From Paenibacillus_D sp047238105 (GTDB lineage Bacteria > Bacillota > Bacilli > Paenibacillales > Paenibacillaceae): a DNA stretch of 64,000 bases. Below, piece by piece: positions 17,854 to 26,954 of the stretch. The first letter of the stretch is position 1. Every line of letters begins with the position of its first letter. The DNA is taken from positions 6,448,001-6,512,000 of the forward strand of contig NZ_JBDFMD010000001.1 of the NCBI RefSeq assembly GCF_047238105.1, written 5' to 3'. The position numbers were made by a program, and so were the translations under genes. The notes under the pieces were generated by a model, which did not search any database, was not told the DNA's origin, and was given only the letters and a program-made list of their open reading frames with translations.

Positions 17854-19281
17854 ATGACCATTAAGGCAGAGTCTGCCTCTCATCATACAGCATTGCTCAC
17901 TTCGCATTTCAAGAAACAGCTTGAGTTCGGACTGGACCGCTATGGCGAGAAGTCTACGCCGATGTGGATGGCCAGTCTGGATGTCCGGACCGGCGCTTAT
18001 CCGCTCAATGATACACGGCCAGCCGAGATCGGCCAGCGCGTCTACCGCAAGATCGATGCGCCTCGGGGCAGTACGCTGTACTGGGATCAGCCGCTCGCCG
18101 TTGCGGCCCACGCGCTCTCTGCACGAACCGGGGACCCGTCATATGCCCAGGCTGCAGATGCATACGTCGATTATTTTCTCGCGAATTGCGTGGCAAGCAA
18201 TGGCTTGTTCCTATGGGGCAATCATTATTATTATGACGCTTATCTTGATCAAACCGTCCGCTTCGGCGGCGAGCCGCGTCCGGTAGATATGGCTTCCGAG
18301 CAAGGCGAGCTTCATGAGACGCGTCCGATTCCTCCGGCCTGGGAGCTATTCTGGCAGCGCTCTCCGGAGGCGGTGGAGCGGTGCATCCGGCAGATGGCTG
18401 AGCGTCATATCTATGATCAGGCTACCGGCGGATTCAATCGTCACGCCGACGGGGAGGCTGGCTGTGCCTTCCTGGAGTCCGGCGGCATTCTGGCGGAGAC
18501 GATGTGCTGGCTCTACGGCAAGACTGGAGATCGGGCGCTGCTGGAGGGTGCGCTTCAGGTGGCTCGTTTCAGTTATGCCCATCGCGGCAAGTCAACCGGC
18601 CTGATCGAGAACAATCCGACCCACACGCGGTGGGACAAGGTGATCAGTACGACGGAAGCCGGTCATTGGGCTGCTTCGTTGCTGAGGGCTCATGCCGCGA
18701 CCGGGGAAGAGGCCTTTGCCGAGATGGCGGAACAGGTGGTTGCCGCTTATCTGCGTCTGGGATATGAGCGCGCGACGGGGCTCTACTACGGGAGACTGCA
18801 TATTGATACCGGAGAGCCGGTAGCCGGAGAGAAGACGACGCGATACCAGCCGGACTATTACTCGGATCCGTGGGAACCGCTATTCCCTACCCATGATTAT
18901 CCGATGCCGCTTGCCGAGAGCGCATTGACGCTGTACCAGTTAACCGGCAAATCGTTGTTTCGGGAAGGCGCTTCTCGGTGGGCGGGCGTCATTGCACGAA
19001 CGCTGCCGGCACGCGGCGGCAGAGGCGCCTATGCCGAGCATTATGGCCGTGCCATTCATTTCCTGGTACGGGCCGCAGATGTGCTGCAGGATCCGTCCTG
19101 CCGAGAACTGGCCGAGCGCGTGGCAGCCGAGGCTGTCGAGAAGCTGTACGCGCATGGCATGTTCCGAGGGCATCCAGGAGAAGATCGCTATGACGCCGTC
19201 GATGGTGTAGGGTATCTGGCTTTGTCGCTTATGTATCTGGATACGGGTGAAGAACCGGATGGCATGGGCGGCGGATTCTGA
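17854..19281 (+). CDS. Putative (alpha/alpha)-barrel carbohydrate-active protein
   Basis: 475 residues, mostly amphipathic helices with regularly spaced Trp/Tyr/Gly-rich turns (STLYWDQPLAVAAHALSARTG, LFLWGNHYYYDAYLD, CAFLESGGILAETMCWLYGKTG, STTEAGHWAASLLRAHAATG, GAYAEHYGRAIHFLVRAADVL). This is the look of a six-hairpin (alpha/alpha)6 toroid as in GH105/GH88, GH127 or several lyase families. I do not recognise a specific family. There is no signal peptide, so it should act in the cytoplasm on the imported sugar. SD GGAGGTG sits 6 bases before the ATG. It is followed closely by the GH43-like gene. Confidence 0.65.
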   Translation: MTIKAESASHHTALLTSHFKKQLEFGLDRYGEKSTPMWMASLDVRTGAYPLNDTRPAEIGQRVYRKIDAPRGSTLYWDQPLAVAAHALSARTGDPSYAQAADAYVDYFLANCVASNGLFLWGNHYYYDAYLDQTVRFGGEPRPVDMASEQGELHETRPIPPAWELFWQRSPEAVERCIRQMAERHIYDQATGGFNRHADGEAGCAFLESGGILAETMCWLYGKTGDRALLEGALQVARFSYAHRGKSTGLIENNPTHTRWDKVISTTEAGHWAASLLRAHAATGEEAFAEMAEQVVAAYLRLGYERATGLYYGRLHIDTGEPVAGEKTTRYQPDYYSDPWEPLFPTHDYPMPLAESALTLYQLTGKSLFREGASRWAGVIARTLPARGGRGAYAEHYGRAIHFLVRAADVLQDPSCRELAERVAAEAVEKLYAHGMFRGHPGEDRYDAVDGVGYLALSLMYLDTGEEPDGMGGGF

Positions 19282-19308
19282 ATCATCGCAAGAAAGGGGG
19301 TGTAAGGA

Positions 19309-20277
19309 GTGCAAGCTGACCAGGACAGGGGGAGAATTCCCTTCGAGAAGCTGACCAACCCGGTATTGGGTTATCCGGACTGGTCGATCAAAGATTTTGC
19401 CTGTGCCTATTATGAAGGTACCTATCATCTGTTTTTCTCGGCCTTCTATGCCGACCGTGGCATGATTCGCAGTCATGTGGTACAGGTATGCACGGCAGAC
19501 TTTACGGCGTACTCAGAACCGCTGCTGCACTTCGACGGAACGGAGGAGGGGTGGCTGGGCATGTGTTCGCCCGAGATCATGGAGGCCGACGGTGAATTCA
19601 TCCTTTCCTTCAACTCCTGGGGAGATCTGGAGGGCCGTCCCAATCAGCTGTTCTGCAAACGGTCAAAGGACTTGAGGCGCTGGAGCGAGGGTTATCTGCC
19701 CCTGGCCCCGGAGCTGACCCGCGGCAACCGGGCCATCGATGCGGCCATGGCGTATTCGGCCGGCCGCTATATCGTATTCTGGAAGGAGCGGACGGACCGC
19801 GACCGCACGCGCATGGCAACTGCAGCTCGGCTCGAAGGTCCGTATACCGCGATGGAAAACGGTCAGGTGGAGCTGATCATGGCGGACGGTCAGGACAACG
19901 GCCGGATTCATGAAAATTTCTGCTTTCTGCGACAGTCGGAAGGCTGGCTGCTTGTTACGACTGACTATCGCCCGCATGAAATCTTCGTCTACAGCATGAG
20001 CGGGCGAGGCGAGCAGGCCGAGGATTGGCTGAAATGGAAGAAAGGTCGAAGATTGGAGATTCCGGGACAATCCTGGAACACCAGTCACCTCGCCAATGCA
20101 GCCGCCCTGTATGACTGGCGTGCCCAGACGGGCTATTACTACATTCTCTATGCCGGCAATGCGGAGAACGAGACGTTTGCCAAAAGGGGCCATAACCGGC
20201 TGGGATTAGCCCGATCCCTTGATCTATTGTCATGGGAAGTGTGCGGGGACGATACGGACGAGAATCGCAAGCAATAG
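19309..20277 (+). CDS. GH43-like five-bladed beta-propeller glycosidase
   Basis: 322 residues with the repeated blade pattern of GH43/GH117-type propellers: KDFACAYYEGTYHLFFSA, DFTAYSEPL, MCSPEIMEADGEFILSFNSW, RAIDAAMAYSAGRYIVFWKE, GRIHENFCFLRQSEGW. Acidic residues in DWSIKDF, AIDAAM and HENF are candidates for the catalytic set, but I cannot assign them firmly. Such enzymes release arabinose, xylose or galactose from side chains. There is no signal peptide. The GTG start has GGGGG ending 8 bases upstream. Confidence 0.72.
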   Translation: MQADQDRGRIPFEKLTNPVLGYPDWSIKDFACAYYEGTYHLFFSAFYADRGMIRSHVVQVCTADFTAYSEPLLHFDGTEEGWLGMCSPEIMEADGEFILSFNSWGDLEGRPNQLFCKRSKDLRRWSEGYLPLAPELTRGNRAIDAAMAYSAGRYIVFWKERTDRDRTRMATAARLEGPYTAMENGQVELIMADGQDNGRIHENFCFLRQSEGWLLVTTDYRPHEIFVYSMSGRGEQAEDWLKWKKGRRLEIPGQSWNTSHLANAAALYDWRAQTGYYYILYAGNAENETFAKRGHNRLGLARSLDLLSWEVCGDDTDENRKQ

Positions 20278-20291
20278 AAGGGGGAGTTTCG

Positions 20292-21314
20292 ATGTCGTTC
20301 AAGATTGCCGTCATTGGCTGCGGCGCCTTTTCCGTACTCATGCACGGTCCGGCCTATGTGCAGTACGCTGCCGAACGAGATGGCGTGACTTTGGCTGCAT
20401 GCTGCGATCTGGATGAAGACAAAGCTGCATCGTTTCGGACGGCCTTCGGCTTTGGTGCTCATTACACCAACTATCTGACCATGCTACAGGAAGAGCAGCC
20501 CGATGCGGTTTGTCTTCATGTCTCGATTCCATCGACCAGCCGCCTTGCCATCGCTATCCTGGAGCTCGGTTATCCGCTGCTGATGGAAAAGCCGCCGGGT
20601 GTACATCCAGAGGATACACTGGCGATCATGGATGCCGCTGCCCGCAGTGGCACGGTTGCGAAAGTGGCCATGAACCGGAGATATATGCCGCTGATGATGC
20701 AGCTGAAGTCGATGCTGGATGAGCAGTCAGTCATTCATCCCGTCCGCCATATTGCCATGGAGATGGTGCGCTACCGGCGGCATTACGATTTTACGACGAC
20801 TGCGATTCATTGCATCGATGCGATCCGGTATCTGGCGGGGGCTGATTACGACCGTATCCAGTTCCATTATACGGAACTGCCTGAAGACAGCGATCATGCA
20901 GTCAATGTGTCGATGCTGGCTGTCATGCGCAACGGCACGACCGCCCAGTTGATGATCCTTCCAACAGCGGGAGCGACGATAGAACGCGCCTCGGTTCATC
21001 TCCGCAACGTTTCTTATTATTTGCGTCTGCCTCTCACGGGCAGTGTGGATGAGGAAGGCGAGCTGCTCGCATTTGAAAGCAAGAAAGTAAGTGCCCGCTT
21101 CACCAATACCGACTATCCGGGAGAGGCAGAACCGTATCAGACCAACGGCTTCTATCGCGAGATCGCGGCCTTCCTGGACGGCATAGCGTCAGGAGAGCCG
21201 GTCGGAGTAGAGGTTGCCGACGTGCTGCAATCGGTCGTGGTGGCCGCCTGCATGCGCAGGAGGGAGCCGGAGTATAACGCCGACTTGACCGTAGTCCAAC
21301 AAGGGGAGGGATGA
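20292..21314 (+). CDS. Gfo/Idh/MocA family oxidoreductase
   Basis: 340 residues. The N-terminal Rossmann fold (KIAVIGCGAFSVLMHGPAY) is an intact GxGxxx-type nucleotide site, and the MEKPPGVHPEDT loop is the EKP motif carrying the catalytic Lys. TTTAIHCIDAIRYLAGADYD occupies the place of the substrate-binding GxHxxD region. Members oxidise or reduce sugars, inositols or sugar acids with NAD(P). The ATG at 20292 has GGGGAG upstream; longer in-frame starts lack one. It sits between the GH43-like gene and the amidohydrolase, in an apparent single transcript. Confidence 0.88.
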   Translation: MSFKIAVIGCGAFSVLMHGPAYVQYAAERDGVTLAACCDLDEDKAASFRTAFGFGAHYTNYLTMLQEEQPDAVCLHVSIPSTSRLAIAILELGYPLLMEKPPGVHPEDTLAIMDAAARSGTVAKVAMNRRYMPLMMQLKSMLDEQSVIHPVRHIAMEMVRYRRHYDFTTTAIHCIDAIRYLAGADYDRIQFHYTELPEDSDHAVNVSMLAVMRNGTTAQLMILPTAGATIERASVHLRNVSYYLRLPLTGSVDEEGELLAFESKKVSARFTNTDYPGEAEPYQTNGFYREIAAFLDGIASGEPVGVEVADVLQSVVVAACMRRREPEYNADLTVVQQGEG

Positions 21315-21316
21315 CG

Positions 21317-22195
21317 ATGTCTGCCAAGATCGGCTTGATCCAGGTAACCTCGGAGGGGGTAGGCGCCTCGGTAGAGGAACGACAGGACCGGCTGATTGCC
21401 TGGATGGACGAGACGCTCGCTGATGGAGCGGATCTTGTGACCATGACCGAGGTCTTCCAATATCAGGAGGCCCGCAAAACGGCAACGCCGCAGCAATTGG
21501 CCCAGCGGCACAGCGGTCGGTTCATGCGCATGTGCAGCGAGCTGGCCAAACGCCGGCGAGCCTATGTCGTGCCCTGGGATTACGAGCAGGACGAGAAGGG
21601 CAGTCTGTACAGCGCCTGTATCGTGTTCGGCCGGAACGGCGAGCGGATCGGCAGCTACCGCAAGGTTCATCTTACCTGGAGCGAACAGCAGAAAGGCTTG
21701 GCTGCCGGCCGCGATTTTCCGGTATTTGAACTGGATATTGGCAAGGTCGGCATTCAGATCTGCTTCGACCAGTATTTTCCCGAATCCGTACGCGCGCTGG
21801 CCATCAACGGGGCGGAGCTGATTCTATACCCGTACTTCGGCGATACGATGCCGGCCGTCTGGGAGGCGGGGATTCGGGCAAGAGCATTTGAAAACTCTGT
21901 ATTTATCGCCGCCAGCTCTATCAGCAAATCCACGTTTACCGGCATCGTGGATCCGCTGGGCCAAGTCGTTGCTACGATACCTGAACGCGGCAAGACGGCC
22001 GTTGTGGAGATTGATCTACAGCGACCCGTTATTACGCGCACATCTGCGCTGCCCGGCCGGTTCGAGGACTTCAGGGAATACCTGCGCAAAGTGCGGCAGC
22101 CGCACGCCTACAGCATGCTAACCGAACCGAGGCCTGTCAAGGAATGGGACGACATCTTGATCGACGACAAGGCAGGCGATCCGAATGTACGCTGA
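21317..22195 (+). CDS. Nitrilase-superfamily carbon-nitrogen hydrolase
   Basis: 292 residues. The Glu-Lys-Cys triad of the superfamily is visible: TMTEVFQ (Glu), RKVHLTWSEQ (Lys) and VGIQICFDQYFPE (Cys). Members cleave amides, N-carbamoyl groups or nitriles through a thioester intermediate. ATG 21317 is preferred over 21311 because GGGGAGG at 21303-21309 is then properly spaced. It overlaps the D-serine ammonia-lyase-like gene by 11 bases. Co-transcription with glycosidases suggests an amide-containing substituent of the glycan, which is speculative. Confidence 0.85.
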   Translation: MSAKIGLIQVTSEGVGASVEERQDRLIAWMDETLADGADLVTMTEVFQYQEARKTATPQQLAQRHSGRFMRMCSELAKRRRAYVVPWDYEQDEKGSLYSACIVFGRNGERIGSYRKVHLTWSEQQKGLAAGRDFPVFELDIGKVGIQICFDQYFPESVRALAINGAELILYPYFGDTMPAVWEAGIRARAFENSVFIAASSISKSTFTGIVDPLGQVVATIPERGKTAVVEIDLQRPVITRTSALPGRFEDFREYLRKVRQPHAYSMLTEPRPVKEWDDILIDDKAGDPNVR

Positions 22196-23468
22196 AGATC
22201 GGGCGGTATGGTTGGAGATGCTGCAGGCCCGGCCTGTCGCCTGGCGCCAGCCCCGGAACGGGCATCGCAATCCGGATGCAGGCCCCGGTCGTGCTGCGCT
22301 GGAGAAGGCGGTTCGCGATTGGGAGCGGTTCGCTCCTTTGATTCGGCGGATCTATGCCGATTCGCCGGATGGCCGGATCCGGTCTCCGTTGAAGAGCATC
22401 GGCGGCTATCACCGGTTGATACAGGAGCGCACCGGAACGGGCATCGCGGGGGAATGGCTGGTCAAGTGCGATCACGAGCTGACCGGCGTCGGTTCCATCA
22501 AGGCGCGTGGCGGCATCTATGAAGTGCTGGCCCACGCGGAGGAATTGGCTTTGCAGCATGGCGTTCTGGCGCCGGGGGATTCACTGGAACGACTGGCGGA
22601 GCCGCAGGCACAGTCCCTGTTTGGAAGTCATGAGATCGTTGTCGGTTCGACCGGCAATCTGGGCATCAGTATCGGGATGACGAGTGCAGCGCTTGGTTTT
22701 CATACGGTCATTCACATGTCGAGGGAAGCAAAGGCTTGGAAAAAGCAGCTGCTGCGCAAGCGCGGAGCGCTCGTCATCGAGCATGAGGGAGATTTTGCTG
22801 CGGCAGTTGAGCAGGGGCGGCGGCATTGCGAAGGGCGCGCAGGCGCCTACTTCGTCGATGACGAGCACTCCGAGCGATTATTCCTTGGCTACGCGGCAGC
22901 TGCGTACGAGCTGGCTGAGCAGTTGGCGGAGAGGGGCGCCGGCAAGCGGGCGATCCATGTCTACTTGCCCTGCGGCGTCGGCGGCAGTCCGGCCGGCATC
23001 GCCTACGGTCTCCGCCAGGTGTTGGGGGACCGAGCGACATGCTGGTTTGCCGAACCGACGCACGCGCCGTCGATGCTGGCGGCCCTGATGTCCGGCAGGT
23101 ACGACGGACTCCATCTCGCTGAGCTCGGTCTTTTTCATCCGACGGTTGCGGACGGGTTGGCCGTCCCCGTTGCTTCCAGGCTGGCAGCCCCTGTGGCTGC
23201 GGTGTCGGCAGCCGGCATCTATACGGTCCGGGATGAGGAGATGCTCGCTGCCCTGGCGGACTTGTACAGCACCGAGCATTTGCGGGTCGAGCCGTCTGCT
23301 GCGGCCTCGCTGCTATGGCCGCTGAGGATGCCGGAGCTGTGCGGGGAGGACGCGATCCATATCTCATGGCTGACCGGCGGAGCGCTGCTCCCGGCAGCGG
23401 AGTTCGAAGCGCTGCTGGAGCAGGGAAGCAGCAATCGACAGGTTCGACAAGCGGGAGAAGAAAGCTGA
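22185..23468 (+). CDS. D-serine ammonia-lyase-like PLP enzyme (DsdA family)
   Basis: 427 residues, slightly shorter than typical DsdA. KCDHELTGVGSIKARGGIYE contains the PLP Schiff-base Lys in SIKARGG. GSTGNLGISIGM is the phosphate-binding glycine-rich loop. CGVGGSPAGIAYGLRQ and the C-terminal EPSAAASLLWP region also fit DsdA, which converts D-serine to pyruvate and ammonia. Its place in a glycan operon overlapping an amidohydrolase gene is unusual. It may act on D-serine or another beta-hydroxy D-amino acid freed from a decorated sugar. Fold assignment is firm; substrate is not. Confidence 0.85.
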   Translation: MYAEDRAVWLEMLQARPVAWRQPRNGHRNPDAGPGRAALEKAVRDWERFAPLIRRIYADSPDGRIRSPLKSIGGYHRLIQERTGTGIAGEWLVKCDHELTGVGSIKARGGIYEVLAHAEELALQHGVLAPGDSLERLAEPQAQSLFGSHEIVVGSTGNLGISIGMTSAALGFHTVIHMSREAKAWKKQLLRKRGALVIEHEGDFAAAVEQGRRHCEGRAGAYFVDDEHSERLFLGYAAAAYELAEQLAERGAGKRAIHVYLPCGVGGSPAGIAYGLRQVLGDRATCWFAEPTHAPSMLAALMSGRYDGLHLAELGLFHPTVADGLAVPVASRLAAPVAAVSAAGIYTVRDEEMLAALADLYSTEHLRVEPSAAASLLWPLRMPELCGEDAIHISWLTGGALLPAAEFEALLEQGSSNRQVRQAGEES

Positions 23469-23506
23469 TTTATCAGAAAAATCCAACTTACGTGGAGGGA
23501 ACCCAA

Positions 23507-24478
23507 ATGAATCTCGAACGATTCCGTACAATGGCTCAGCAGCTTCAAGAGAATGTAGGCAAAGTAATAGTCGGTAAAAACGATGTCGTGGAGCTGTTCA
23601 TTATTGCGATGACGGCATCCGGTCATATCCTGCTGGAGGACGTGCCTGGCACAGGCAAGACGCTGCTGGCAAAGACAATGGCCAAGTCGCTGGACTGCCA
23701 GTTCAAACGGGTGCAGTTCACACCTGATCTCATGCCTTCCGACTTGAGCGGGATTCATTACTTCAATCAGAAGACGAGTGAATTCGAGTTCCGGGAAGGG
23801 CCGATCTTCACCAACGTTCTGCTGGCAGATGAGATCAACCGGGCGACACCCCGTTCGCAATCGAGCCTGCTTGAATGTATGGAGGAGCGCCAGGTCTCAA
23901 TCGACGGTCATACCTTTGTACTGGAACGCCCGTTCTTCGTTATCGCTACACAGAATCCTATCGAGAATCAGGGAACCTTCCCGCTCCCGGAGGCGCAGCT
24001 CGACCGGTTTATTATGAAGATCCGCATGGGCTACCCCGATACGCAGCAGTTCATCGAGATTCTCGACCGTTTCAAAGAGCGGCAGCCGCTGAACGAGATT
24101 ACCAAGGTAGCCACCAAGGAGGATATTGTGGCCGGGCAGGATCTGTGCCGCAAGGTAGCCGTCTCAGCTCCGGTCATGGAATACCTCGTGGCGGTGCTGG
24201 AACGGACGCGCTCGCATGCCGATGTGGCGATGGGCGTGAGTCCGCGGGGCGGACAGGCGCTTCTCAAAACTATACAGATCCGGGCGGCCTTGAGAGGCCG
24301 GGATTACGTAATGCCGGATGATATCAAAGCCCTGTCACCGCATGTACTGGCGCATCGTCTGGTGCTGCGCGACGAGATTGAGCGGGACAGCAATACAGCG
24401 GAAGGAATCATCGCCTCGATCCTGAACGAGATCCCCGTTCCGACGGAAGCCAGACTTCAGGAAGCGGCGGGGGGCTAA
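23507..24478 (+). CDS. MoxR-family AAA+ ATPase
   Basis: 323 residues. Walker A lies in LLEDVPGTGKTLLAK, Walker B in VLLADEINRATPRSQS, sensor 1 in IATQNPIENQGTFPLPEAQLDRF, and the C-terminal lid carries GVSPRGGQALL. MoxR ATPases act as chaperones in assembly of metal- or membrane-linked complexes together with DUF58 proteins. SD GTGGAGGG precedes ATG 23507. It is the first gene of a three-gene operon with DUF58 and DUF4129 proteins. Only 38 bases separate it from the preceding D-serine lyase-like gene and no strong terminator is seen there. Confidence 0.92.
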   Translation: MNLERFRTMAQQLQENVGKVIVGKNDVVELFIIAMTASGHILLEDVPGTGKTLLAKTMAKSLDCQFKRVQFTPDLMPSDLSGIHYFNQKTSEFEFREGPIFTNVLLADEINRATPRSQSSLLECMEERQVSIDGHTFVLERPFFVIATQNPIENQGTFPLPEAQLDRFIMKIRMGYPDTQQFIEILDRFKERQPLNEITKVATKEDIVAGQDLCRKVAVSAPVMEYLVAVLERTRSHADVAMGVSPRGGQALLKTIQIRAALRGRDYVMPDDIKALSPHVLAHRLVLRDEIERDSNTAEGIIASILNEIPVPTEARLQEAAGG

Positions 24479-24481
24479 GCC

Positions 24482-25597
24482 ATGAATCTGCTCTGGCTGG
24501 TTGTCATATCCTTCGTGCTCGTCATCTTGCAGACCCAAGTGTTCAAACGTTTCGGCTCCCGCTCGCTTCAATACAGCCGTTCGTTCAATGTGCATAAATG
24601 CAAGGAAGGCGAAACGGTGCAGCTGGTCGAGGTGATTGCCAATCATAAGCCGCTGCCCATGCCATGGATCCGGCTGGAGACGACGCTGGACGCGGCACTG
24701 CAATTCAAGGGCAATACCGATGTCAGTGTCAACTCGGGAAGTCTGACGCAAAATCATAATAGCCTCTTCAGCCTGATGCCATTCATGAAAATTACGCGCA
24801 AGCATAGTGTGACCCCCGTGAGACGAGGAGTGTATGAGCTGAATTCTGCATCTCTAACGTTCGGAGACCTATTGGGATGGTGGAAAAAATCAGAGACGCT
24901 CCGCATGGATGTACAGCTGCTGGTGCATCCGAAGCCTTTGCCGATAAAGGAGGTGCCGCTGCCATCGCACAGCTGGCAAGGGGAGACGACGGTCAAACGC
25001 TGGATTGTCGAGGACCCGTTCATAGTGGCTGGCGTAAGAGATTATCAGCCGCATGACCCGTTTCACCGTGTGAATTGGAAGGCAACGGCGCGTACCGGCA
25101 GACTTCAGGTCCGACAGCAGGACTATACGTCCGATCAGAAGCTGCTTATCTATCTTAATTTTGAAGACAGCGAGACGATGTGGAAGGAAATCGGCAATCG
25201 CGAGCTGATCGAGCAAGGCATCCGTTATGCGGCGGCGATCGCCCGTCAAGCGGCCCGCTCCGGGATGGCGGTGGGCTTCGGCTGCAACGGACGGACAGTC
25301 GGCGAGCCGGAGAAGCGTTCGCTGCGGATGCTCCCGCGGGCCGGGAACCTGCAGCTGGAGCGCATCTATGACGCGATGGCCCGGCTGGCCATCGAGCGTA
25401 CCGTACCATTCGACGCCTTTCTGGAGGAAGATATTGCAAGCAAGCGCCGGACGATGGACTACGTCATACTCTCCGTCCATACGGGCAGGAAGATTATTGA
25501 AAAGATGAAGAAAATCGAACGCGCCGGCAACTCGGTCAGCCTGATTCCGCTCCACCCGGCCAAAGACAAAGAGGAGGTGAAGCAAGCGCATGCGTAG
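24482..25597 (+). CDS. DUF58 domain-containing membrane protein
   Basis: 371 residues. A short N-terminal hydrophobic helix (LLWLVVISFVLVILQTQVF) is followed by a beta-rich region with PVRRGVYELNSASLTFGDLLGW. The DUF58 core then carries the hallmark VRDYQPHDPFHRVNWKATAR, and a vWA-like C-terminal part follows. It is the usual partner of MoxR ATPases. The gene starts four bases after the MoxR stop and overlaps the next gene by 8 bases. Confidence 0.9.
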   Translation: MNLLWLVVISFVLVILQTQVFKRFGSRSLQYSRSFNVHKCKEGETVQLVEVIANHKPLPMPWIRLETTLDAALQFKGNTDVSVNSGSLTQNHNSLFSLMPFMKITRKHSVTPVRRGVYELNSASLTFGDLLGWWKKSETLRMDVQLLVHPKPLPIKEVPLPSHSWQGETTVKRWIVEDPFIVAGVRDYQPHDPFHRVNWKATARTGRLQVRQQDYTSDQKLLIYLNFEDSETMWKEIGNRELIEQGIRYAAAIARQAARSGMAVGFGCNGRTVGEPEKRSLRMLPRAGNLQLERIYDAMARLAIERTVPFDAFLEEDIASKRRTMDYVILSVHTGRKIIEKMKKIERAGNSVSLIPLHPAKDKEEVKQAHA

Positions 25598-26876
25598 ACT
25601 GCTGCAAGCGTTGTTCCAGGGGCTATCGGAAATGCTGTTGGCCATGCCGCTGCTTCTTGTCCTTTGTCACTCGCTTTTCTCATTGGGTGAGCTGCCTGTA
25701 CTGCTCCTGAGCATCTGGGTGTACTACGGCATTGGCTCCCTGATCAATACGCTGCTGCACCGCACGTCGCCGGCTGTTCAATGGCTGGCGCTGACAGCTT
25801 TGTCGGCAGGCGGCATGCTGGCATTACACGGTATTCGTGCGGGCGGCGTGGCCGCAGCCTTGCTCGCCGGAGCGGCGTGTTACCGGGGTATTCGCTTCAA
25901 TCAGCGTCCCTGGGGGGACGTGCTGCCGATCGCAGCGTTATGGGCTTCGTTCCCGCTTTATTTCGTCATGGCGCTGTTTTTCGTTATCTATGACCAGTAC
26001 CAGCCATACACCAGCTGGCTCTTCGCGTCTGGCGTCCTGAACGTGGCGAGCGTACTGCTGGTCAACAATCAGTTGTTTCTCCAATCCCAGGCACGCACCA
26101 AGGACGGCAAGGGCGGCTACCTGACTTCGTCCATCCTCTCGCACAACCGTATGGTCATGGCTGGCTTCCTGGGCATTGTGCTGGTTATTGGCTTGACCAC
26201 CCAAATCGGAGGTCTGCTGGAAACACTGCGCGACGCATTGCTCGGATTGTTCGCGGGCGGAGATCGCGAATATGTCGCCGTAGAGGATGAGTATGTCGGC
26301 AACACTGGCGGCGATGACGGAGATCCTACGCCTTCGGATAACTCCGGCACCTCGCTTTGGGAACGCATCTATATGTTCGTCATTTCCACCGTCGTCGCCA
26401 TTGTTGTCATTGCGGGGCTTGGCTTTCTGGCCTATATACTGCTGCGGCGGATGACGGGTTTGAAGCAGCTGCTGTCCCGCTTGTTCGGCGGTGCGATGAG
26501 GGAGCCGGCGGCAGAGATCGAACTGGGATACGAAGACGAGAAGGAGCAGCTGCTGGACCTGAAAGGACTGGGCGCCCGGGCAAGGGCAGCCTTTGCCAGC
26601 CGGCGGCAGAAGCCTCCGTCCTGGGGAGACATGAAGGACAACCGGTCCCGGCTGCGGTTCCTGTACGAGACGCTCGTGCTCTCTTCCATGAAGGAGGGGC
26701 TGGAGTTCAAGCGTCATCATACGCCGGATGAAGTAGGCGATGAGATGGTACGTCAGGTGAAACGCAGCGATTCGGAGCTGGTTGGCGAAACGGTAGGTTG
26801 GTACAACAAAGTGCGTTATGGCGGCAAACAGCCGGATGATGCCGAGCTGGAACGCCTCCGCAAACGGCTGTTGTAG
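25590..26876 (+). CDS. Polytopic membrane protein with DUF4129-like C-terminal domain
   Basis: 428 residues. Five or six hydrophobic helices fill the first 210 residues. An extracellular acidic stretch (about 225-255) precedes another helix (about 258-285). The soluble C-terminal part contains RLRFLYETLVLSSMKEGLEFKRHHTPDEVGDE and a Trp-Tyr-Asn-Lys-Val-Arg-Tyr pattern typical of DUF4129. In many Firmicutes the third gene of MoxR-DUF58 operons is a transglutaminase/DUF4129 fusion. Here no transglutaminase domain is seen, only the membrane and DUF4129 parts. Confidence 0.75.
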   Translation: MRRLLQALFQGLSEMLLAMPLLLVLCHSLFSLGELPVLLLSIWVYYGIGSLINTLLHRTSPAVQWLALTALSAGGMLALHGIRAGGVAAALLAGAACYRGIRFNQRPWGDVLPIAALWASFPLYFVMALFFVIYDQYQPYTSWLFASGVLNVASVLLVNNQLFLQSQARTKDGKGGYLTSSILSHNRMVMAGFLGIVLVIGLTTQIGGLLETLRDALLGLFAGGDREYVAVEDEYVGNTGGDDGDPTPSDNSGTSLWERIYMFVISTVVAIVVIAGLGFLAYILLRRMTGLKQLLSRLFGGAMREPAAEIELGYEDEKEQLLDLKGLGARARAAFASRRQKPPSWGDMKDNRSRLRFLYETLVLSSMKEGLEFKRHHTPDEVGDEMVRQVKRSDSELVGETVGWYNKVRYGGKQPDDAELERLRKRLL

Positions 26877-26954
26877 CACCGGTGCGGCGGAGGAGGCTTT
26901 CTGTTATAGTAGATGGATACGAATATTAATCTATTCAGAGCAGGAGGCTTCCTT

